A DNA stretch of 64,000 nt from Microbulbifer sp. THAF38. GTDB taxonomy: Bacteria; Pseudomonadota; Gammaproteobacteria; Pseudomonadales; Cellvibrionaceae. Shown piece by piece: positions 9,554-19,881 of the stretch. The notes under the pieces were generated by a model. The model ran no database searches, had not been told where the DNA came from, and saw nothing but the letters and a program-made list of their open reading frames with translations. The stretch covers positions 2,677,001 through 2,741,000 of the forward strand of contig NZ_CP045369.1 of NCBI RefSeq assembly GCF_009363535.1. The letters are read 5' to 3'. A program made the translations under genes and the position numbers. Positions within the stretch are counted from its first letter, which is position 1, and each line of letters starts with the position of its first letter.

Positions 9554-9875
9554 TTAAAGCCGTGCAAAATATAAAGACGTCAGAAAAATGGCTTGGCGAA
9601 GCTTCTGTATACCCAGAACACTGGATATTATATGTAGGCAGCTATTCATCATCTTCCAGATTATAAGATAGTAATATACCGTTTATAGTTAGCTCTAATA
9701 ATCCCCTTACACAAATCCCCTGACAACAACTCTTTCACACTGATCACACCTAATTTGAAACCTGGCCCGTTGAAGACAGGCCACATTTGGTTTCAATATA
9801 AGATTTTGGCCTCACTAGAGATCAAGAAGCCAGTAGCATTTCTAGCACTCAAAGCTCCGATAAAAAAGCCTTTTA
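9554..9875. other. Intergenic region after IS5 remnant, nothing recognised
   Basis: About 320 bases between the IS5 fragment and the convergent end of the SARP-like gene. I see no gene and no strong terminator hairpin. Confidence 0.45.
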
Positions 9876-11462
9876 TCAAGTAGTCGAGATAAACTTACGC
9901 ACTTCCTCAAGAAATTCTTTTGAAGCTGGTTCACGCCCCAATAACAAATGCCCATCACTATCTAGACCAACAAATCTAGCATTTGGAATGCTTGATGCGA
10001 TATCGCATGCTGTTTTTACCGGAATCCGTTGATCTCCCAAAGAATGGATAACCAATGTAGGAACGGTGACTTTACTGAGTTTATCACGAACATCTATGCT
10101 GCTAAACACAGAAAGAAAGCGAACTGCATTTTCAGGAGAAGTTGTTAGGCGTTGAAATTCATTGAACCAAGCCAACTCACTAGTGTTAGCCCTTGGCATA
10201 AATGTTGAGGAGAATATCTGTCGGTATGCGGGGTTATCTTGCCCCCAGCCGGCTTTAGTTAGAGTCATTACCGCTTCTCTCTCTTTTATCACAGACTCCG
10301 TAGCCCCAATCCGCCAGCCCGCTGCGTAGCCACCAAACAAAATAAGTTGCTTTACCTTTTCCGGGTGTCTAACTGCATATTCGATAGAGACAGCCGCTCC
10401 TTGAGAAATACCAAGTAGCGTAAAGTTATCAACGTCGCAGGCATCAATAACAGTTTCAAGATCGGTTACGAATGATTCAAAAGAGATATTGTCAACATCC
10501 CAGTCGGAAAGACCATTTCCACGTTCATCATAGCGTATAAACCGATGGTCAATAGATAGTTCCCGGAACAAAGGGCTCCAAATTGGAGAGTCCCAATCAT
10601 ACTCCAAGTGACTCAACCAATTAGCGGCCTTTACGATTGGTGGGCCATCACCAATCGTTGCGTACGCGATGCGGGCGCCATCCGAGGCAGTACAAAATTC
10701 AATTTTCTGTTCGCTAAGAAGTTTTCTTTCGAGAAGTTGTTCATTGGTGTGAACATTGCAGGTCTCTACCTCCGCTGGCTTATACGGTGACCAAGCAATT
10801 CCAGCCTTTCTAAACCTTTCCACCAATTGTGGTCTAGTACTCGCCATTTCCCGTGTAAGCCCCAGCCTATCCATCTTTTCCAGTAGCTGAGTCGCCGCGA
10901 GGGGGTTGTAAGGCTCAAGACTTTCCCAGCAGCGCGCCCACCTCAATTGGTCAGGAGGTGAGATATCTGGGTGAGCTGAGAGGCGGGATAGTATTTTGCC
11001 ACGCAAAAGCCCTACCTCCTCCCGCTCAGCAAGCAACCACTGCTGGAATAACTCTTGATCAGGCAAATCTATCCCTTCAAGAAACGGCTCCTGCAGGTCA
11101 GAATTGATAGTCTTGAGGTCATCTGCTGATAACTCAGATTCTTCGAGCCTAGACATAATTGACTTAATATCAATTTCAATGTCATCTGTCTTTAGGCTCA
11201 CCCTCTCTCGATCCGCAATCAATCGTTCTGTCTCGGAGTGATTGACAATGGGGCGAATTTTACTTAATGACCACCTGAGGGATGCTCTAGGGTCATCAGG
11301 TAACTCCCAAAATATTTCACACAAACGATCACGACGATGCGGCCGGGCGGCCAAAACCAAGAACGCAAGAAGTGCACGTGTCCTTTTAGATCGGGGAAGA
11401 CTAACTCGCTCTCCATCACGATAAACAGTCAGTTCTCCAAGCATTTGGATTGTAATACTCAT
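9876..11462 (-). CDS. SARP/BTAD-like transcriptional regulator fused to an alpha/beta hydrolase
   Basis: A 528-residue fusion. Residues 1-90 form a winged-helix DNA-binding domain of the OmpR/SARP type (LGELTVYRDGERV start, then RTRALLAFLVL). Residues 95-225 are a helical BTAD-like region. From about 245 to the end is an alpha/beta hydrolase with GISQG (Ser353), GDQRIP and DGHLLLG holding the likely Ser-Asp-His triad. SARP proteins activate antibiotic clusters in actinomycetes; in proteobacteria similar N-terminal domains are fused to sensory or enzymatic modules. The hydrolase could act as a ligand sensor. It lies downstream of, and parallel to, the adenylation-oxoamine synthase gene, a plausible target. 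Confidence 0.8.
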   Translation of the reverse strand: MSITIQMLGELTVYRDGERVSLPRSKRTRALLAFLVLAARPHRRDRLCEIFWELPDDPRASLRWSLSKIRPIVNHSETERLIADRERVSLKTDDIEIDIKSIMSRLEESELSADDLKTINSDLQEPFLEGIDLPDQELFQQWLLAEREEVGLLRGKILSRLSAHPDISPPDQLRWARCWESLEPYNPLAATQLLEKMDRLGLTREMASTRPQLVERFRKAGIAWSPYKPAEVETCNVHTNEQLLERKLLSEQKIEFCTASDGARIAYATIGDGPPIVKAANWLSHLEYDWDSPIWSPLFRELSIDHRFIRYDERGNGLSDWDVDNISFESFVTDLETVIDACDVDNFTLLGISQGAAVSIEYAVRHPEKVKQLILFGGYAAGWRIGATESVIKEREAVMTLTKAGWGQDNPAYRQIFSSTFMPRANTSELAWFNEFQRLTTSPENAVRFLSVFSSIDVRDKLSKVTVPTLVIHSLGDQRIPVKTACDIASSIPNARFVGLDSDGHLLLGREPASKEFLEEVRKFISTT

Positions 11463-11920
11463 AACCGAAATACTTACCCTTAAATACAGTAATGCTCTTA
11501 ACCAAATGAATGAAGAAGATCTTGAGAAAAATCAATCAGACTCGTTTACAACTCTAATTACACTAACCAAAAATGACTATCGCAGTTCATCGGGCAGGAA
11601 AAATACCTATAATTTTCTCATTATCTGGATTACCTGCAAATAGACAGAAACATAGATGTTATGCAATGTATATTGAAGGACGAGGCATAATTTCAGCTAT
11701 CAACCCATTAGAGTTGAGCCCATCTGGGACGGAAGTTTAGCACCTGCCTCGTTAACATGGTATTAACCGAAGAGATTAATATTTAACCAACCTTTAGGTC
11801 TAGCACAGACCACATCAGGATTCCTACTGAAGGGTGATGGAAAACCAGTAACCTACTTTCCATAATGGCCCCTCATAATTTAATGAAGGACCAATTAGGT
11901 AGGTTACTTCTACAACTCAA
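11463..11920. other. Intergenic region with a 10-bp inverted repeat
   Basis: No gene seen. A perfect 10-bp inverted repeat (AGTAACCTAC at 11847-11856, GTAGGTTACT at 11899-11908) with a 42-base spacer lies right after the stop of the large biosynthetic gene. It could form a large 3' hairpin or be an operator for the SARP-like gene downstream. Confidence 0.55.
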
Positions 11921-14900
11921 CTAGCAAATAGACTCCTCTTGACATAGTTCAAAGTCTGCAGAGTGCGTTGAACCCTGCCGTAGATCAACCATGCGTGCGA
12001 TAAACCAAATAAAAGGTTCTACTTGGCCATTTAATACACAGCTTCCAGTGGAAATACTACGGAGTAACCCCTGGACATTCGAAGAGTGCAGTGCAGAAAC
12101 TGCCTCCTTATCTTTAAGCACCAGTGAACAGGAAGGCAAGCCAGAGATATTGTGATCACTCAGTGTGGCATGTCCGTCGTAACATAAAATTCTGACTGGC
12201 TCCGATGGCTCAGAGACATGTACGGCCAAGGTCAGATTTGGAGTTGGGCCAGAATGACTCACCATGAATTGTTTAAGATAGGCTGAGAAAATCGCTGCCC
12301 AGTCTTCCACTACAGACTGCGCCCAGCGTAAGTCCATAGGTTCTTTTTCCGTCTGCACCAACAGAGCATCTACTTCCCGCTCTGCCTCGATAAGCGCTTG
12401 AACGGTCTTATCGACATCCTCTTTCGTATGAGCCGCCGAGCAGATCAGCCTGAGGCGGCCACGCCCTGGCTCTACAATGGGATAAGTCACTGCCGATGTT
12501 TGAACACCGCGCTTGTATAGTTCCTGCACAATAGCAAACAGTTTATCTTTGTCGCCAAAATGCGGCGTGACAATGGGTCCATCTCCCGTGCCCAAATCAT
12601 AGCCCGCCTCTTCAAACTTCTGGCGCATGTAGCGGGTGGTATCCCAAAGCCGCTCTCTCAATTGGTCGTCAGATCTCAAGCGGCGTAGTGCGGTGAGTGC
12701 TGCAGCAATATCGGCAGGGCTGACCGAAGCCTGGAAAATGTAGGCTCTGGATGATGATCGCAACAGATCGATATATTCCTGCTTCGCCGCCACAACACCT
12801 CCAAGGCTCCCAAGCGCCTTACTCAGGGTTGTCATAATGAAATCGACCTGATCCGTAATCCCCTGAGCGGCACAAATGCCAGCGCCTCCTTCGCCATAGA
12901 ATCCGAACGAATGAGCCTCATCTACCAAAACGAGTGCATTATATTTCTTGGCCGTACGCACAATTTCAGCAACCGGTGCGGCGCCCTCCCCCATGCTGTA
13001 AACGCCTTCGAGAACCACAAGAACAGTACGGTAAGGAGACACTTCCGATTCGAGTACCGCTTCCAGGTCTGCGTCATTATTGTGTTGGAATGTTCTGATC
13101 GTTGCCCCGCAAAGGCGGGCACCGTCAACGATCGATGCGTGGCATAGCTGGTCGATAACTACCACATCATCTTTGCCAAGAAGCCCGGCAACCGCTCCGA
13201 CATTTGCGGTATACCCAGTCGGGAAAAGGCAGGCACTGGGCTTTCCTACCAATTCAGCAAATTCCGTTTCGAACGCCAGGTGAAGATCCGTTAAACCTGA
13301 CGCAGCGGCTGAGGTTCCCATGCCAGTACCAAAATGCTTCGCAGCAGCAATGGATTCCTCAATCACCTGCTGATCCCGATTCAGGCCAAGATATAAATTG
13401 GTCGTCCAGATAATGGCTTCCTGCTCTTCATCGTTATACACATCGCTAACCGTACCCCGAGTCGCACTGCCGGTACGCAACACTTTGCTGTAAGGGTTTC
13501 TGCGCTGGTCGTTAACCATGTGCATCACCTCCTGTACCAGCTTACTCTTATCCCTCGCAGACCAGGAAGGCGCTTTTGCGGCCTGGAATGTTGGGTGGCT
13601 GGACTGAATATGTGATTGGAAGTCGGCGAGAGAATCTGTTGCTACGGAGTGCGCTTTTTTTCTATGTCCCCTGCCAATACCACTACTCATCAAGTCAATA
13701 ATATGACTCGCCAGAGCTTCAGGAGTGGCGTACTCGTTAACTGCCTGTGGAGGTAATGTAAGCCCAACATTGTTCGTCAAGCGACGCGCAAACTCCAATG
13801 TTGTTAGTGAATCGAGGCCCAGCCCCGTGAACGAGTGTTCTGACGATACCTGTTCGGCATCGCCGATATTAAGTAGAGCGGCTACTTCCCCCTGAATAAT
13901 CGACAGTACCGTAGCTTCCTGCTCATGCCTTGAACCCATCAAACGCTGCATCAGGTTACTAGTGGAATCACTGCTATTATCGAGGCCTTGTTCCCGGTGG
14001 CTGCTCTTTTCCAACTCTATGAGCTGCTTTCGGTCGAGCTTGTCATTCGGTAAAAGTGGTAATTCCTCAAGATGCCTTACGATTTGAGGAACCATATATT
14101 TTGGCAGCCGCTCTGCCAAAAACTCTTTAATTGAAGTGTCTGTTGCTCTTTCATCCCGGCTCACAACAAAGACGGCGAGCATTTTCTGACCGATACCGCC
14201 CTCTACTGCCGCAGCTGCCGCTGCATCAATACCTGGCATAGATTCGAGTGTCGACTCGATCTCTTCAAGCTCTATCCGGTATCCTCTCACCTTCACCTGC
14301 TGATCGACCCGACCAAGAAATTCGATTTCTCCGTTCTCTGCCCACTGGCACAAATCCCCGGTTTTATATAAGCGTGAATCAGGGATTAAATCGGTAGGTT
14401 CCAGCTCAATAAAACGTTCTTTTGTTTTTTCCTCATCGTATAAGTACCCCCGTGCAAGCTTACTCCCTGCCAGATACAACTCTCCCGCGACGCCAGGAGA
14501 AACCGGCTGCATTTTGTCATCCAAAATATAAGCGCGGGAATTAGGTACGGACTTTCCGATTGTGACTATTTTTGAGCCAGGTGACACTTTAGCAATTGTG
14601 GAATACACCGTATCTTCTGTGGGTCCATAAGCATTGAAGACCTTTAATCCGGGAGCCATAGCCTGTACTTGCTCAACCAGTGATCGCTTCAGCGCCTCGC
14701 CACCAAAAACGAGACAACGCAGCCCCTCAGGTAATTTTTCTGTTGCCAGCAATGTCTGCATTGCCGAGGGCACGGTTACGCAGGTTCTCACTTGATTTGC
14801 TAAAGATAGCTTTGTCAGCTCAAGAATATTCTTGCCCAGTATTACCGTGCCCCCAAGTGACAGGGTGCCAAAAATTTCCATAACCGAAGTGTCAAAACAA

Positions 14901-15541
14901 ACTGAAGCTCCAGCAAAAACACCCTTGAGCTCCTCCTCATTTAACAATTCGTCCATCGACTGGCACATAGCGACAATATTTTTATGTTCGACAGCAACAC
15001 CTTTTGGCCGCCCGGTTGAGCCGGATGTGTAGATAACATAAGCCAAATCATTTTCGGACGGCTCTGCGCAGCGGATTGCCTTGGCACCCACTCTATCGAT
15101 CCGTACCAACTCACGCACTCCCTCGCATAATTTTTCTGAAGTATCCCCATCCACAATGGCTGCCACCGCACCCGAATGTTCCAGCATATATCGAACCCGA
15201 TCCCGCGGATATGCCGGATCTAAAGGCACATAGGCGCAACCTGCTCTCATCACACCAATTAAGGCAGCGACAAGTTCCCAGGAACGATTCATGCACACTC
15301 CGACCAAAGAGCCTGGTATTACACCACGAGCTTCAAGCTCACCCGCAATGACATTGGACCGGGTAAGTAATTGATTGAAATCAATTGTCGTATTGCCATC
15401 AACAATTGCCTTGCGACTGGGGTGATGTTGCATTTGCCTTTCGATCAAATGCCAAACTGTCTCTCCCGATGATGGAAGGTTTGAGCATAAAGTTACATCA
15501 CACTGAGACTTTATCTGGGGGTTATCAGCAGAACTATTCAC
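11921..15541 (-). CDS. Adenylation-carrier-alpha-oxoamine synthase megaenzyme with SCP2-like tail
   Basis: About 1206 residues from a GTG at 15541, preceded by AAAGG; a TTG at 15568 adds nine residues. Domains in order: NRPS adenylation (about 30-520; core [10 protein letters not shown] near 175, [29 protein letters not shown]), carrier protein with LGLDSL (Ser578 for phosphopantetheine), then a PLP alpha-oxoamine synthase (about 690-1060; DEAHSFG, SKALGS with Lys908). A final about 130 residues resemble an SCP2 sterol-carrier fold. The enzyme should load an amino acid and condense a thioester with an amino acid, releasing CO2 to give an aminoketone. No thioesterase or partner module adjoins. 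Substrate is not predictable by eye. Confidence 0.88.
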   Translation of the reverse strand: MNSSADNPQIKSQCDVTLCSNLPSSGETVWHLIERQMQHHPSRKAIVDGNTTIDFNQLLTRSNVIAGELEARGVIPGSLVGVCMNRSWELVAALIGVMRAGCAYVPLDPAYPRDRVRYMLEHSGAVAAIVDGDTSEKLCEGVRELVRIDRVGAKAIRCAEPSENDLAYVIYTSGSTGRPKGVAVEHKNIVAMCQSMDELLNEEELKGVFAGASVCFDTSVMEIFGTLSLGGTVILGKNILELTKLSLANQVRTCVTVPSAMQTLLATEKLPEGLRCLVFGGEALKRSLVEQVQAMAPGLKVFNAYGPTEDTVYSTIAKVSPGSKIVTIGKSVPNSRAYILDDKMQPVSPGVAGELYLAGSKLARGYLYDEEKTKERFIELEPTDLIPDSRLYKTGDLCQWAENGEIEFLGRVDQQVKVRGYRIELEEIESTLESMPGIDAAAAAAVEGGIGQKMLAVFVVSRDERATDTSIKEFLAERLPKYMVPQIVRHLEELPLLPNDKLDRKQLIELEKSSHREQGLDNSSDSTSNLMQRLMGSRHEQEATVLSIIQGEVAALLNIGDAEQVSSEHSFTGLGLDSLTTLEFARRLTNNVGLTLPPQAVNEYATPEALASHIIDLMSSGIGRGHRKKAHSVATDSLADFQSHIQSSHPTFQAAKAPSWSARDKSKLVQEVMHMVNDQRRNPYSKVLRTGSATRGTVSDVYNDEEQEAIIWTTNLYLGLNRDQQVIEESIAAAKHFGTGMGTSAAASGLTDLHLAFETEFAELVGKPSACLFPTGYTANVGAVAGLLGKDDVVVIDQLCHASIVDGARLCGATIRTFQHNNDADLEAVLESEVSPYRTVLVVLEGVYSMGEGAAPVAEIVRTAKKYNALVLVDEAHSFGFYGEGGAGICAAQGITDQVDFIMTTLSKALGSLGGVVAAKQEYIDLLRSSSRAYIFQASVSPADIAAALTALRRLRSDDQLRERLWDTTRYMRQKFEEAGYDLGTGDGPIVTPHFGDKDKLFAIVQELYKRGVQTSAVTYPIVEPGRGRLRLICSAAHTKEDVDKTVQALIEAEREVDALLVQTEKEPMDLRWAQSVVEDWAAIFSAYLKQFMVSHSGPTPNLTLAVHVSEPSEPVRILCYDGHATLSDHNISGLPSCSLVLKDKEAVSALHSSNVQGLLRSISTGSCVLNGQVEPFIWFIARMVDLRQGSTHSADFELCQEESIC

Positions 15542-15568
15542 TAAATAATACCTTTTATTTTTATTCAA

Positions 15569-16550
15569 ATATCTAAAGTTACTTATTATTTTAATCAGAA
15601 ATATTTTAAACCTGGTTACAAACTCCTTACTTAACAGAATTGTAAAATGAAGGGCTTAAGCCAGATAGCGGGCGTAAACCGTTTATGGGGATTTCTCTCG
15701 ATCTATACTTTAGCGATGCGGCGAGAAACACTCACCTCTATTATGCAGAAGAGACGCCTTCGTCGACTTTGAGACAATACCACCGATCGAAGTGGAACCG
15801 AATATTTTGGCCTCGACCTTCTTCAGGTTCAATACTGCATCTAGATAATTTATCCATCCCCCGCTAACCGAGTCGCAGGCAATCTTCAGCCTAGCCCCAT
15901 CATGGTGTAGCACGCTAACCTAACCCCGCTGTTGATCGCAGGTAATATCAATACTGTCAAAGAACTGCCCTAGCACTAGCAACTACTCTTCCCCAACCTA
16001 GTCCACGATATTATCTCCGCAAGGAGTTGCGCAGAGTGTGATACATCCGCAATATCAATAATCCCAAGAGAAGCCGGATAGAAAAACACATCGTATTCCG
16101 TATCGTATCGCTGGCAGAGCAGCACTCAATCCAACAAATATCAGAACATCAGCCAGTGAAACCATAAGCGACAAAGATCATGCCGCAAAAGTTGGCAATT
16201 ACCCCGCGCTATAGCGAGGGAATAGAGAGAGTAAAACGGGAAGAGTTGATGATTATATCATCTGAGTTAAAAAATATTATTCAGACTGCATCAATATTCA
16301 TTTTTTGCTCACATTAACCATCCAATTCAGATATTGATTAAATCCATTGATAAAATCTATAACTGAACAAATAGAAACATAGGAAAGGTGAATAAATTGT
16401 TGAATCGGCGACAAGCCTTTCATTCGGTGCGTCATTGATTAATAGAGTCCTTTTCAAGAAGAACTACGTAATAACAAATGGTCTGCGAAGTGTACAGATA
16501 AGGATTTTCTTGATACTTTTGGTGAAAATTGAAAGTGAATTTGTCCAGCG
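15569..16550. other. Long gap with possible decayed coding remnants
   Basis: About 1 kb without an intact gene. On the minus strand, between about 16130 and 15700, neighbouring frames give protein-like pieces (YDTEYDVFFYPASLGIIDIA, QFFDSIDITCDQQRG, LKIACDSVSGGWINYLDAV) separated by stops and shifts. This suggests a dead gene, but I cannot name the family. The part nearest 15569 should hold the promoter of the megaenzyme gene. Confidence 0.3.
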
Positions 16551-16558
16551 TAAAAGCT

Positions 16559-16583
16559 AGTGGCCACCCGTTACGTGGCCACT
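16559..16583 (-). terminator. Terminator-like hairpin after the cyclase gene
   Basis: A perfect 9-bp stem (AGTGGCCAC at 16559-16567 with GTGGCCACT at 16575-16583, 7-base loop) lies 23 bases beyond the stop of the ExoY-like gene. On the minus strand it is followed after AGC by TTTT. Confidence 0.7.
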
Positions 16584-16605
16584 CTCATTTCAAATCAATA
16601 ATTGG

Positions 16606-17856
16606 CTAAGCATTGTACCATGGGGGGACGATCCACTGTCCGAAGTGCCAGTTACGAGGTACAAGCCCCCCGTAAGCCTGCCCTAAGCGGTCGGGCTTGT
16701 TATTGGTAGGGTTCATTGCCCACCCCTCAGCCAGAGTAACCTTGACACCATTGATTGTACACATCGCGATAAACTCTCTAAATCCCTGCAAACTTTGAAT
16801 GACCACTTCACGGCGAGCAGGAGTAAATGCAATAAGAGGCAAATCGACATCGTTTACAAATGGGCGTGCGGCTTCGTCACTATGCCAGAGTACATTTCTT
16901 CTCGGGAATGGCCCCCAATGACCTCCCCCAGCTCTTGGAGTGTAGGCATTAGAGATTAAAGAGTTGACTGTCTGGCTTACTTCATAAATACGGTTAGTGA
17001 TATTACCAAGTTTTGTACCCTGCCCTTGGGTTGTAAAATTTCTTTCTAGATGGGTTTCGATATGATGACGCTGCGACCAAGCTTGCACGGTACCAAGAAC
17101 ACGACGGTCATCTCTGTACCTATCATATTTTTTGGCACCCTGCTTAAATGGCCAAATAGCAAATAGATCATAGTCTCCCGTAATGGCATTAAGTGGGTGT
17201 TCATTTCGGAACTGTCGATGTTCGACGGGATTGGTCATTGCCAGCAGCGGTTCGTACATATCTTTGTATTTGGTGTCATATTGAACAACAATATTTCCTC
17301 GCTCCTGGATAAATCCTGACTGCCTACTCTTTTCCTTATCAACATAAACACCCCACATATCCCCTAAACATGTGTTAACTTTGATAAGTGAGTAATGGAA
17401 AGTAATACCGCTAGGATGACTGGCTACCCCTTCATAGCGATCATCCGTTTTTCTTCTAACATTAATTTTCCCATTGCGGATGAGCCAATCAACCCTGTCT
17501 TGATGTAAACGAAGAGGCGTTGTTGAGGCAGTCCAACCCGCAGCAGAGTGTGTGTCGGTAAAAGCCTCATGATGTTGATCTCGGTTATATCCTGCCTTTC
17601 CCATACCGTGTTTATTTAATCGGGGGTCGCGCAAAACAAAACCGGCCATAGGTCCCCAGTCACAAGACTTACCATGAATTCTAAAGCCTTTGGTGTCATA
17701 TCCTTGCTCAAGCAACTGAGTACAGGTTGGCCCTGTTGCACGCACAATGATGACGCAACGATGCGATGCTGCAGTAACTTTAAAAGCCTCTGCATGAGTA
17801 GCTGGGCAGCCTATAAGATTTTCACGCAATATAGCATTGTTAAATATAAGTTCCAT
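16606..17856 (-). CDS. ExoY/CyaA/edema-factor-like nucleotidyl cyclase toxin
   Basis: A 416-residue protein with the hallmark segments of this toxin family in order. TKGFRIHGKSCDWGPMAGF (Lys56, His61, Lys63) compares with ExoY TKGFSVKGKSSNWGPQAGF. GDYDLF at 227-232 carries the two metal-binding Asp (228, 230). GNITNR at about 284 matches ExoY GNITPR, and HSDEAARP at 325-332 matches ExoY HSDDAGNP. The catalytic His61 is CyaA/EF-like, whereas ExoY has Lys. The Asn of the last motif, used in nucleotide binding, is Arg331 here. Members make cAMP, cGMP or other cyclic nucleotides inside host cells after activation by calmodulin or actin. No signal peptide. AGGAAG supports the start; a TCAAAATA box lies upstream. 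Family assignment is firm; delivery by type III secretion is inferred. Confidence 0.9.
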   Translation of the reverse strand: MELIFNNAILRENLIGCPATHAEAFKVTAASHRCVIIVRATGPTCTQLLEQGYDTKGFRIHGKSCDWGPMAGFVLRDPRLNKHGMGKAGYNRDQHHEAFTDTHSAAGWTASTTPLRLHQDRVDWLIRNGKINVRRKTDDRYEGVASHPSGITFHYSLIKVNTCLGDMWGVYVDKEKSRQSGFIQERGNIVVQYDTKYKDMYEPLLAMTNPVEHRQFRNEHPLNAITGDYDLFAIWPFKQGAKKYDRYRDDRRVLGTVQAWSQRHHIETHLERNFTTQGQGTKLGNITNRIYEVSQTVNSLISNAYTPRAGGGHWGPFPRRNVLWHSDEAARPFVNDVDLPLIAFTPARREVVIQSLQGFREFIAMCTINGVKVTLAEGWAMNPTNNKPDRLGQAYGGLVPRNWHFGQWIVPPWYNA

Positions 17857-18558
17857 ACGTCAGCTTCCTGCCTGTAGGCTACTAGTGATATATTTTGAAT
17901 TGAAAAAATTGAGTCAAAAAATAGGAATGATCATACTCAGCATTAGTGCTTAGCGCATTTACACCACAGTATAAAATCCCAATCGCCAATAAGGCACCAC
18001 TGAATCGCGTCATCATACCTTTACTGGACATTCGAAAATCTCACGGGTTACTCATAAACTCACCAACTGTAAATGTCAGAGAGAAGCAGGCAGGGCTCAT
18101 CAGGGCTCTACCGATCATACCCCCGACGATATCGACTATTGGGGTGAAATATTTTGCAACCTTCCCTCTCCACTTCTCCAGCTTGAGGGCTATCCATTAT
18201 CAGTCTCACACTGAAGACACCAGTATTTTATCCACCGTCAAGGAGGATTGCTTTAGATTTTCATCCACTCTTTTTAGAATTTGGCCATTATTTCATTTTT
18301 TTTTGGCTATTTGAGCCGCCGCGCTTTGAATAAGGACAAAAGAACACTCAATATCATGAGTGCCTGTTTGATAAGGAGGGAGGGATAGCCCAGAGTGGCA
18401 AAAATTCCGGCAGATCACTCTCTAGTCTGAGAGCGCGTCTAGAGACAGTGTAATCTACTGTTGACCAATCCTACCCCTCCATTTTACCACGAGCAAGGGA
18501 GTCGGTAACGCCCCTAGGAAGACCTTCGTCAATATCAACGGGGGCGCAAAAAAATAAT
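17857..18558. other. Intergenic region between two effector genes
   Basis: About 700 bases. The first part should hold the cyclase promoter; TCAAAATA at about 17893-17900 (minus strand) fits the short A-rich motif TNAAAANA known from ExsA promoters, but such a motif is common in AT-rich DNA. On the minus strand, around 18030-17900, a short frame encodes a hydrophobic segment (GALLAIGILYCGVNALS), possibly the end of a decayed membrane protein. Nothing else is supportable. Confidence 0.4.
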
Positions 18559-19299
18559 TCACCAAACCCTATTTGTGTAAGCTTTAACCTCCCAACTATC
18601 CCTGAACTGAATCCACCCAGACATATAAGCATGCCGATAATATGCAGTAAAAAAGTCGAAGAAATCATCCCTCGTTGCAAATCGATATTCACCATAATTA
18701 GGATCAAAGAAAAGTGCACCAATATCTGAATTCACCCTGTCATCGGCTACCCAGGCAGCAACGGCATGCCCAGCCCGCGCTCCTGAAAAAGAAATATATG
18801 CATAAGCATCCTTCAAGCGACGCAATGCATTCACCAAGCTTACGTTAATCGGAGGAATGGCTCTAGGCGGCGGGGCCGGCTGTCCGGGCCGTATAACAAC
18901 CATATTATTAACCGCCTCATCAATGGAGCTGTTACACCAACGTATCTCCTTATGCAATCCATGGTTTATAAGCCAATTTTCAATATTTATACACTGACGC
19001 CCATTTCCATGAGTCCACGTATGAAAATCTCTCCCCACCTTAATCAGCTCACCAACATTTAAGGATCGATAAGTACGTACAGAAAATGAACCCAACCGAT
19101 GAATTCTGGGTGTCAGCCCTAATTTTGCCGGCAGACTTTCGTCATCTTTTGCATTTGTCTTTATCCAGTGAGCGGCTAATGCCGCACAAATCCCAAATGC
19201 ACCAAACCTAAAGTAGAAAATATAGGTACGAGGCGATGACTGTGAAAATCCCCAGGTTTTCACACCATTATTCTGCCTGGCAATTCTATTAACACCCAT
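18559..19299 (-). CDS. YopT-like C58 family cysteine protease, putative effector
   Basis: A 246-residue protein with the three catalytic signatures of peptidase family C58. GICAALAAHWI has Cys38, ARAGHAVAAWV has His178, and LFFDPNYGEYRF has Asp199. Spacing and flanks match YopT, AvrPphB and relatives, type III effectors that cleave host proteins (YopT removes lipidated tails from Rho GTPases). There is no signal peptide. The catalytic Cys is unusually near the N-terminus, leaving only about 37 residues for a secretion signal. GGGAG precedes the ATG. A TAAAAATA box lies about 160 bases upstream. Family call is firm; substrate and secretion route are inference. Confidence 0.88.
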   Translation of the reverse strand: MGVNRIARQNNGVKTWGFSQSSPRTYIFYFRFGAFGICAALAAHWIKTNAKDDESLPAKLGLTPRIHRLGSFSVRTYRSLNVGELIKVGRDFHTWTHGNGRQCINIENWLINHGLHKEIRWCNSSIDEAVNNMVVIRPGQPAPPPRAIPPINVSLVNALRRLKDAYAYISFSGARAGHAVAAWVADDRVNSDIGALFFDPNYGEYRFATRDDFFDFFTAYYRHAYMSGWIQFRDSWEVKAYTNRVW

Positions 19300-19614
19300 G
19301 TCACTCTTACTCCCTATCTCAAATCACTTATTTTCAGAAAATCTAATACTGGAATCACATTCAAACCACGAAAGACTTAACTTAAATCAATCACGTATAA
19401 AGCTATGTACACACTTTACCCAAAATCTCAAATATCCACTTTCAATTTCAGGCATTTATTTTTAACTTTTTTATTAGTTGAGTAGTAAGTACTGGTGTAC
19501 AGGGGGTGCAAAGACTCCACAGAAAGTAAACACAAAGCTATGAATTACCTTCTATAAAGTCCTCGAACATCAGTAAAAGAAAGCACTTTATTTGCCCTGA
19601 TGCCTGAGCCAGAT

Positions 19615-19813
19615 CAGAAAATGAAGAAGGTGTGACCGTAAGCCAATGAATTGTTATGCCCGTTGAGTTTCATAAAAGAGGAGGACTGATCCCCATGGAC
19701 TCCCCCTTGGCTCGTTCGCTGCTAGGGTGCAGGCTTGATGATGAGATGGGTATTCGTCTGGGGAAAAATGGCAGACTTATATTATTACTGAAGTCCGTCA
19801 CGAAGAGTAAGGA
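19615..19813 (+). pseudogene. Diverged duplicate of the greB 3' end
   Basis: From CCATGGACTC (about 19693) to GAGTAAGG this sequence matches the greB 3' end (about 7249-7366) at close to 87% by eye, including GCAGGCTTGATGATGAGAT. Weaker similarity extends left to about 19615 (AATGAAGAAGG) and perhaps 19560. A one-base deletion near 19770 and stops upstream make it non-coding. It has the same orientation as greB, so the two copies form a direct repeat bracketing about 12.4 kb of accessory genes. Confidence 0.88.
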
Positions 19814-19881
19814 TAAGTTCCTTCAACCCACATGAAAAGGGGCGGATCAAGTACAAGGAGGTTACTAACTTTAGAATCAAA

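Noticed and set aside
17946..18314. 122-residue plus-strand frame between the cyclase and protease genes
   Set aside because: No ribosome site and no protein-like pattern; the opposite strand contains membrane-protein-like remnants instead.
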